10,153 nt of DNA from Chlorobiota bacterium (GTDB lineage: Bacteria > Bacteroidota > Bacteroidia > Bacteroidales > JAADGE01): positions 1-10,153 of the forward strand of contig JAADEE010000048.1 in the NCBI GenBank assembly GCA_013153575.1, read 5' to 3'. The translations under genes were made by a program, and so were the position numbers. The first letter of the stretch is position 1. Each line of letters starts with the position of its first letter. Of this stretch, positions 6,716 through 10,153 are shown piece after piece. The notes below the pieces were generated by a model. It was not told where the DNA came from, searched no databases, and worked only from the letters and a program-made list of their open reading frames with translations.

Positions 6716-6734
6716 AAAAAATCAAATTTCAAAA

Positions 6735-9020
6735 CTAAAACCTGTTAGAAGGATTTTGAGCATCAACAACAGCAATTGCAGCCATATTAACAATTTCTCT
6801 AACAGATGCACCAAGTTGAACAATGTGAACAGGTCTTTTTGTTCCGCAAAGGATTGGACCTAAAACTTCAGCACCACCCATTTCTTGCATCATTTTATAA
6901 GCAATATTTCCAGAACTTAAGTTAGGAAAAATTAAAGTATTAACATTTTTTTCTTTTAGTTTTGAGAAAGGGAAATGTTCATCTCTAAGTTCTTGATTTA
7001 AAGCAAAATTTGCTTGCATTTCTCCATCAACAATAATGTCAGGATGTTCTTTATGTAAAATTTTAACAGCTTCACGAACACGCTCAGGACTTCCTCCTTG
7101 GGTGTTTCCAAAATTTGAAAATGCAAGCATTGCAATCACAGGTTTTTCACCTAACCATTTTATAGTTCTGCTAACGGTAAGAGTTGTTTCAACAAGTGTT
7201 TGAGCATCAGGTCTGCGGTTCACGGTAGTGTCAGCAAAAAACATTGGTCTGTCTTTTGTTTGAACAACGTACATACCTGCAATGTGAGAAATGTTTTCAG
7301 CACATTTTATAACTTCAAGAATTGGAGAAATGGCATCAGCATATTTTGTTGCATACCCTCCGATAAAACCATCAGCTTCACCATGTTCAATCATCATTGC
7401 TCCAAAATAGTTACTATTATACATTTTTTTGTTTGCATCATTAAATTGAACACCTTTTCTATTTCGTTTTTCATAAAAATATTTAGCATACTTTTGTCTT
7501 CTTTCTCTTTCTTCAATTGAATATGGCTCAATTATTACAGCTTTTTCTAATAAATCATTAAGTTTATACTCTTCAATTATTTTTAATATTTTTTCTTTTT
7601 GTCCAAGTAATATTGGTTTTGCAAAACCTTCATGTATAGTAATTTCAGCTGCTCTAAGAACATTGTAATTGTCGGCATCTGCAAAAATTATCTTTTTAGG
7701 ATTTGTTTTTGCTTGAGTATAAATTTTTCTAACTAATTTGTCTCCTGAATTTGTTCTTTGTATTAACTCTTCTTCATATTTTTTGAAATCTTTAATTGGC
7801 TTTTTTGCAATTCCTGATTCCATTGCAGCTTTTGCTACCGCTATAGAAACTCTGGTAATTAATCTAGGATCCATAGGTTTAGGTATGAAGTAATCTCTTC
7901 CGTAAACAAAATGTTTTGTGTCATCGTAAGCATTACTAACTTCTTCAGGAACATCTTCTTTTGCAAGATTTGCAATTGCGTAAACAGCTGCAATTTTCAT
8001 TTCTTCATTAATTCCTGTTGCTCTAACATCTAATGCTCCTCTAAAGATAAAAGGAAATCCAAGAACATTATTAACTTGATTTGGATAGTCTGAACGTCCT
8101 GTTGCCATAAGTACATCTTCTCTTGCATCTTTTGCATCTTCGTAGCTTATTTCGGGATCAGGATTTGCCATTGCAAAAATAATAGGATTTTTTGCCATTG
8201 ATTTCACCATATCTTTAGATACTGTATCTTTAACAGATAAACCTAAAAATAAATCAGCCCCTTTCATTGCTTCGGCAAGTGTTTTTATTTTGCGTTTTGT
8301 TATAAATTCTTTTTTGTATTTATTTATGTCAGTACGTTCTTGGTTAATAACTCCTTTACTGTCGCACATTACAACGTTTTCTTTTTTTACACCAAGTGAC
8401 ATAATCAGTTTTGTACATGCCATTGCAGATGCTCCTGCACCACTGACTACCATTTTTATGTCTTTAAGTTTTTTGTTTGCAAATTCAACAGCATTTACAA
8501 CACCTGCTGCAGAAATTATTGCTGTTCCGTGTTGGTCGTCGTGCATTACAGGAATGTCAAGTTCTTCTTTTAGCCTTCTTTCAATTTCAAAACATTCAGG
8601 AGATTTAATATCTTCAAGATTAATACCTCCAAAAGTTGGAGCCATTATTTTTACTGTTTCTACAAATTTGTCGATATCTTCAGTATCAAGTTCAATATCA
8701 AAAACATCAACATCAGCAAAAATTTTAAAAAGTAAACCTTTTCCTTCCATAACAGGTTTTCCTGCTAGAGCTCCAAGGTTACCTAAGCCAAGTACTGCGG
8801 TTCCGTTTGAAATAACAGCAACCAAGTTACCTTTTGCAGTATATTTATATGCATCATCTTCGTTTTTTTCAATTTCTAAACATGGTTCAGCAACTCCGGG
8901 TGAGTATGCAAGAGCTAGGTCTCTTTGAGTTGCATGTGGTGTTGTTGGTACTACCTCAATTTTTCCCGGTCTGTTTTCTGAGTGATACTTTAAAGCGTCT
9001 TCTTTTGTTATTTTAGCCAT
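6735..9020 (-). CDS. maeB: NAD(P)-dependent malic enzyme with phosphotransacetylase-like C-terminal domain (MaeB type)
   Basis: The 761-residue enzyme decarboxylates malate oxidatively to pyruvate with reduction of NADP or NAD in the cytoplasm. The catalytic domain (about 1-165) shows Tyr39 in AYSPGVAEPC, Lys94 in EGKG, Glu136-Asp137 in INLEDI, and the metal-binding aspartates at 161-162 in MHDDQHGTA. The nucleotide-binding domain (about 166-420) has the GAGAS glycine loop at 194-198 and ANPDPEI later. From about residue 430 to the end the protein is related to phosphate acetyltransferase. In MaeB enzymes this part is regulatory, acting for instance in acetyl-CoA control, rather than catalytic (family knowledge). 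Length and architecture are typical. It is transcribed alone and converges with the carboxyltransferase gene. Cofactor preference is not read with confidence from the sequence. Confidence 0.95.
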   Translation of the reverse strand: MAKITKEDALKYHSENRPGKIEVVPTTPHATQRDLALAYSPGVAEPCLEIEKNEDDAYKYTAKGNLVAVISNGTAVLGLGNLGALAGKPVMEGKGLLFKIFADVDVFDIELDTEDIDKFVETVKIMAPTFGGINLEDIKSPECFEIERRLKEELDIPVMHDDQHGTAIISAAGVVNAVEFANKKLKDIKMVVSGAGASAMACTKLIMSLGVKKENVVMCDSKGVINQERTDINKYKKEFITKRKIKTLAEAMKGADLFLGLSVKDTVSKDMVKSMAKNPIIFAMANPDPEISYEDAKDAREDVLMATGRSDYPNQVNNVLGFPFIFRGALDVRATGINEEMKIAAVYAIANLAKEDVPEEVSNAYDDTKHFVYGRDYFIPKPMDPRLITRVSIAVAKAAMESGIAKKPIKDFKKYEEELIQRTNSGDKLVRKIYTQAKTNPKKIIFADADNYNVLRAAEITIHEGFAKPILLGQKEKILKIIEEYKLNDLLEKAVIIEPYSIEERERRQKYAKYFYEKRNRKGVQFNDANKKMYNSNYFGAMMIEHGEADGFIGGYATKYADAISPILEVIKCAENISHIAGMYVVQTKDRPMFFADTTVNRRPDAQTLVETTLTVSRTIKWLGEKPVIAMLAFSNFGNTQGGSPERVREAVKILHKEHPDIIVDGEMQANFALNQELRDEHFPFSKLKEKNVNTLIFPNLSSGNIAYKMMQEMGGAEVLGPILCGTKRPVHIVQLGASVREIVNMAAIAVVDAQNPSNRF

Positions 9021-9043
9021 GATTTTTGTTTTTGAATTTATTA

Positions 9044-9051
9044 CAAATCTA
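9044..9051 (-). promoter_or_regulatory. possible -7 box of the malic enzyme gene
   Basis: On the minus strand this reads TAGATTTG, an exact TAnnTTTG match located 23 bases upstream of the malic enzyme ATG. No TTG is found at the -33 distance (TTAA is there instead), so support comes from the -7 box and position only. Confidence 0.4.
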
Positions 9052-9131
9052 ATGTATTTAAGTGTCTAAATTAATTTTTTAGATATGTTTGTTGGCATAA
9101 GAAATTTTTTTTGAAAAAAAACGCATTTTTT

Positions 9132-9162
9132 TTTGTGGAATAAAAAAATGATTTTACATTTG
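9132..9162 (+). promoter_or_regulatory. promoter of the tRNA-Val gene
   Basis: TTTG at 9132-9135 and TACATTTG at 9155-9162 are 19 bases apart, an exact fit to the Bacteroidota promoter pattern. Initiation near 9168 gives a precursor with a 5' leader of about 45 bases before the mature tRNA. Confidence 0.8.
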
Positions 9163-9213
9163 CATCCGCTTTGAAGGAGTTAACTCTTGAAAAGGTAAAG
9201 TTCAAAAAATATC

Positions 9214-9288
9214 GGGCGATTAGCTCAGTTGGTTCAGAGCACTTGGTTTACACCCAAGGGGTCACAGGTTCGACTCCTGTATCGCCCA
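9214..9288 (+). tRNA. tRNA-Val (anticodon UAC)
   Basis: All four arms fold. The acceptor GGGCGAT pairs with ATCGCCC. The D stem is GCTC/GAGC. The anticodon stem CTTGG/CCAAG holds the loop TTTACAC, giving anticodon TAC that reads valine GTA codons. The T stem ACAGG/CCTGT has the loop TTCGACT. The discriminator is A9288, and CCA is not encoded (CTT follows), so it must be added after transcription. Length is 75 bases with a normal 5-base variable loop. It is a single-gene unit with its own promoter and terminator. No second copy of its 3' end is seen in the window that would mark an integrated element. Confidence 0.97.
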
Positions 9289-9304
9289 CTTAATAAATTT
9301 TCAA

Positions 9305-9321
9305 GATAAGTTAATCTTATC
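9305..9321 (+). repeat. small hairpin behind tRNA-Val
   Basis: GATAAG and CTTATC form a perfect 6-base stem with a 5-base loop, 16 bases after the mature tRNA end. Six A and the main terminator follow it directly. It may help trailer processing, but this is only positional inference. Confidence 0.35.
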
Positions 9322-9359
9322 AAAAAAGCCTCATTTTTCTTTAAAAATGTGGCTTTTTT
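9322..9359 (+). terminator. intrinsic terminator of the tRNA-Val transcript
   Basis: AAAAAAGCC pairs with GGCTTTTTT and, after one T-T mismatch, CATTTTT pairs with AAAAATG around a CTTT loop. The stem ends in six T (9354-9359). It is symmetrical enough to act in both directions. Confidence 0.88.
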
Positions 9360-9459
9360 CTTTTTGTATGTTTTGCTTACTTTTTAAATCATTCCATTTT
9401 ATTTAAAATAAATCCATATTTTTGCTATCGACTTGCTACTTTTTTTTATAAAGTGTCTC

Positions 9460-9474
9460 AATATTTGAAATATT
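9460..9474. repeat. 15-base palindrome (7-1-7) in the gap before the RHS gene
   Basis: AATATTTGAAATATT is a perfect inverted repeat of seven bases around one base. It lies 90 bases upstream of the RHS start codon. The sequence is almost pure A/T apart from the central G, so chance is a real possibility. Confidence 0.25.
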
Positions 9475-9564
9475 AAAATTTGCTTGGTGGTGAATGTTAA
9501 TTTGTGAAAACTTATTTGTAAGATATTGGAGTAATATAAAAAACTTTAAAATTTCTACTCTAAA

Positions 9565-10153
9565 ATGATTTTTAATGATATTAATTACAATAAAAGCACA
9601 GGAATCAGATATATATACGATGCAGCAGGAGTTAAAATAGCAAAAGAAATATATGAAAATGGAGGAACATCAAGAACTAATTATTTTGGAAATTTTGTAT
9701 ATGAAGACACAGAATTAAAATATATATTAACCGATTATGGAAAAATAGATGTTAAAACATCTGTAAGTTATGGAGGAGGTGAGTTCCCTGAAATAATTGT
9801 TACAAGAGATTATACAAGATACTATAATATAACTGACCATTTAGGAAATGTACGTGTAACATTTGATGAAACGGGAGAAATTATGCAAGAAGATAGTTAT
9901 TATCCTTTCGGAATGACAATGAATGGATTAAATTATACATCGGGGAATAAAAGTTACGAAAAAAATAAGTATCTTTACAACGGCAAAGAACTGCAAGAAG
10001 ACTTCGGTTTGGATTGGTACGACTACGGTGCGAGGTTTTATGATGCACAACTCGGCAGGTTTACGGGAGTTGACGCACTTGCCGATACATTTGTTTGGGT
10101 TACTCCTTACAATTATGCCGAAAATTCACCGATAGCAAATATTGATTTATGGG
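9565..10153 (+). CDS. RHS repeat-associated core domain protein, partial (cut by right edge) and short at the N-terminus
   Basis: An open frame from the ATG at 9565 gives 196 codons and continues past the window. A TAA at 9547-9549 blocks extension upstream in this frame. Residues 11-28 (STGIRYIYDAAGVKIAKE) look like the last YD-type repeat, and DHLGNVRVTFD at 91-101 and YYPFG at 112-116 lead into the core. The core has YNGKELQED at 138-146, the WYDYGARFYDAQLGRF block at 151-166 with GVD after it, and YNYAENSP at 182-189. Full RHS proteins have a long chain of YD repeats that encloses a C-terminal toxin. Here that shell is missing, so this is an orphan core/tip gene or the 3' remnant of a broken RHS gene. 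The variable tip would start just past the window edge. Base composition changes inside the gene. No signal peptide is visible. Confidence 0.85.
   Translation, partial: MIFNDINYNKSTGIRYIYDAAGVKIAKEIYENGGTSRTNYFGNFVYEDTELKYILTDYGKIDVKTSVSYGGGEFPEIIVTRDYTRYYNITDHLGNVRVTFDETGEIMQEDSYYPFGMTMNGLNYTSGNKSYEKNKYLYNGKELQEDFGLDWYDYGARFYDAQLGRFTGVDALADTFVWVTPYNYAENSPIANIDLW

Noticed and set aside
8290..8928. 212-residue open frame on the plus strand inside the malic enzyme gene
   Set aside because: It is antisense to the conserved catalytic domain of malic enzyme and reads as a Ser/Phe/Ile-rich shadow with no family resemblance.
9267..9288. tRNA-Val 3' end as an attachment site of an integrated element
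   Set aside because: No direct repeat of the T arm or acceptor end is present in the remaining window and no integrase gene is seen. It cannot be supported from this sequence.
9417..9424. TATTTTTG as a promoter -7 box for the RHS gene
   Set aside because: It has no -33 box at 17-23 bases upstream and sits about 140 bases before the start codon in very AT-rich DNA, so a chance match is likely.

Overview
The window looks like a stretch of chromosome from a low-GC member of the Bacteroidota, most likely an anaerobic or microaerophilic Bacteroidales-type organism (inference). The evidence is the AT-rich coding sequence, the lack of Shine-Dalgarno sites, several upstream sequences fitting the Bacteroidota promoter pattern TTTG-N19/20-TAnnTTTG, the anaerobe-style peroxide defence set (PerR, rubrerythrin, peroxiredoxin), and an RHS core gene of the kind common in this phylum.

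Layout. Positions 1-321 (minus) hold the N-terminal part of a LuxE-like acyl-protein synthetase/acyltransferase gene that runs off the left edge. Positions 385-2132 (minus) form a peroxide-stress operon read perR -> rubrerythrin -> Prx6-type peroxiredoxin, with a terminator at 336-360. The operon promoter overlaps a perfect 7-1-7 PerR box, which also shows that perR starts at the ATG at 2132, not at an upstream TTG at 2174. Divergent from it is a monocistronic pspA (2305-3024) with its own promoter and terminator. Next come etfB-etfA (3176-4952) with a clear promoter and a strong terminator, then an acyl-CoA carboxylase carboxyltransferase (mmdA/pccB type, 5054-6601). Convergent with that is a 761-residue malic enzyme with a Pta-like C-terminal domain (6735-9020, minus). 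An 83-nt nested inverted repeat lies between the two. A tRNA-Val(UAC) gene with a textbook promoter and terminator follows (9214-9288), and the right edge holds an RHS-repeat-associated core gene that starts at 9565 and is cut by the window end.

Function. The metabolic genes fit central carbon and electron flow in a fermentative or short-chain-acid-using bacterium: EtfAB carries electrons between flavoprotein dehydrogenases, the carboxyltransferase works in propionyl-/methylmalonyl-CoA interconversion, and malic enzyme links malate to pyruvate. The perR operon protects such metabolism from peroxide, and PspA guards the inner membrane. None of these is a new system. The parts that deserve a second look are the two edge genes (the LuxE-like gene and the RHS core fragment with its abrupt composition shift), the PerR-box/promoter arrangement, and the inverted repeats at 2226-2246 and 6633-6715. 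No CRISPR array, insertion sequence, rRNA or riboswitch was seen. No gene-free stretch exceeds 300 bases; the longest (9289-9564, 276 bases) holds the tRNA terminator and otherwise AT-rich sequence with one short palindrome.
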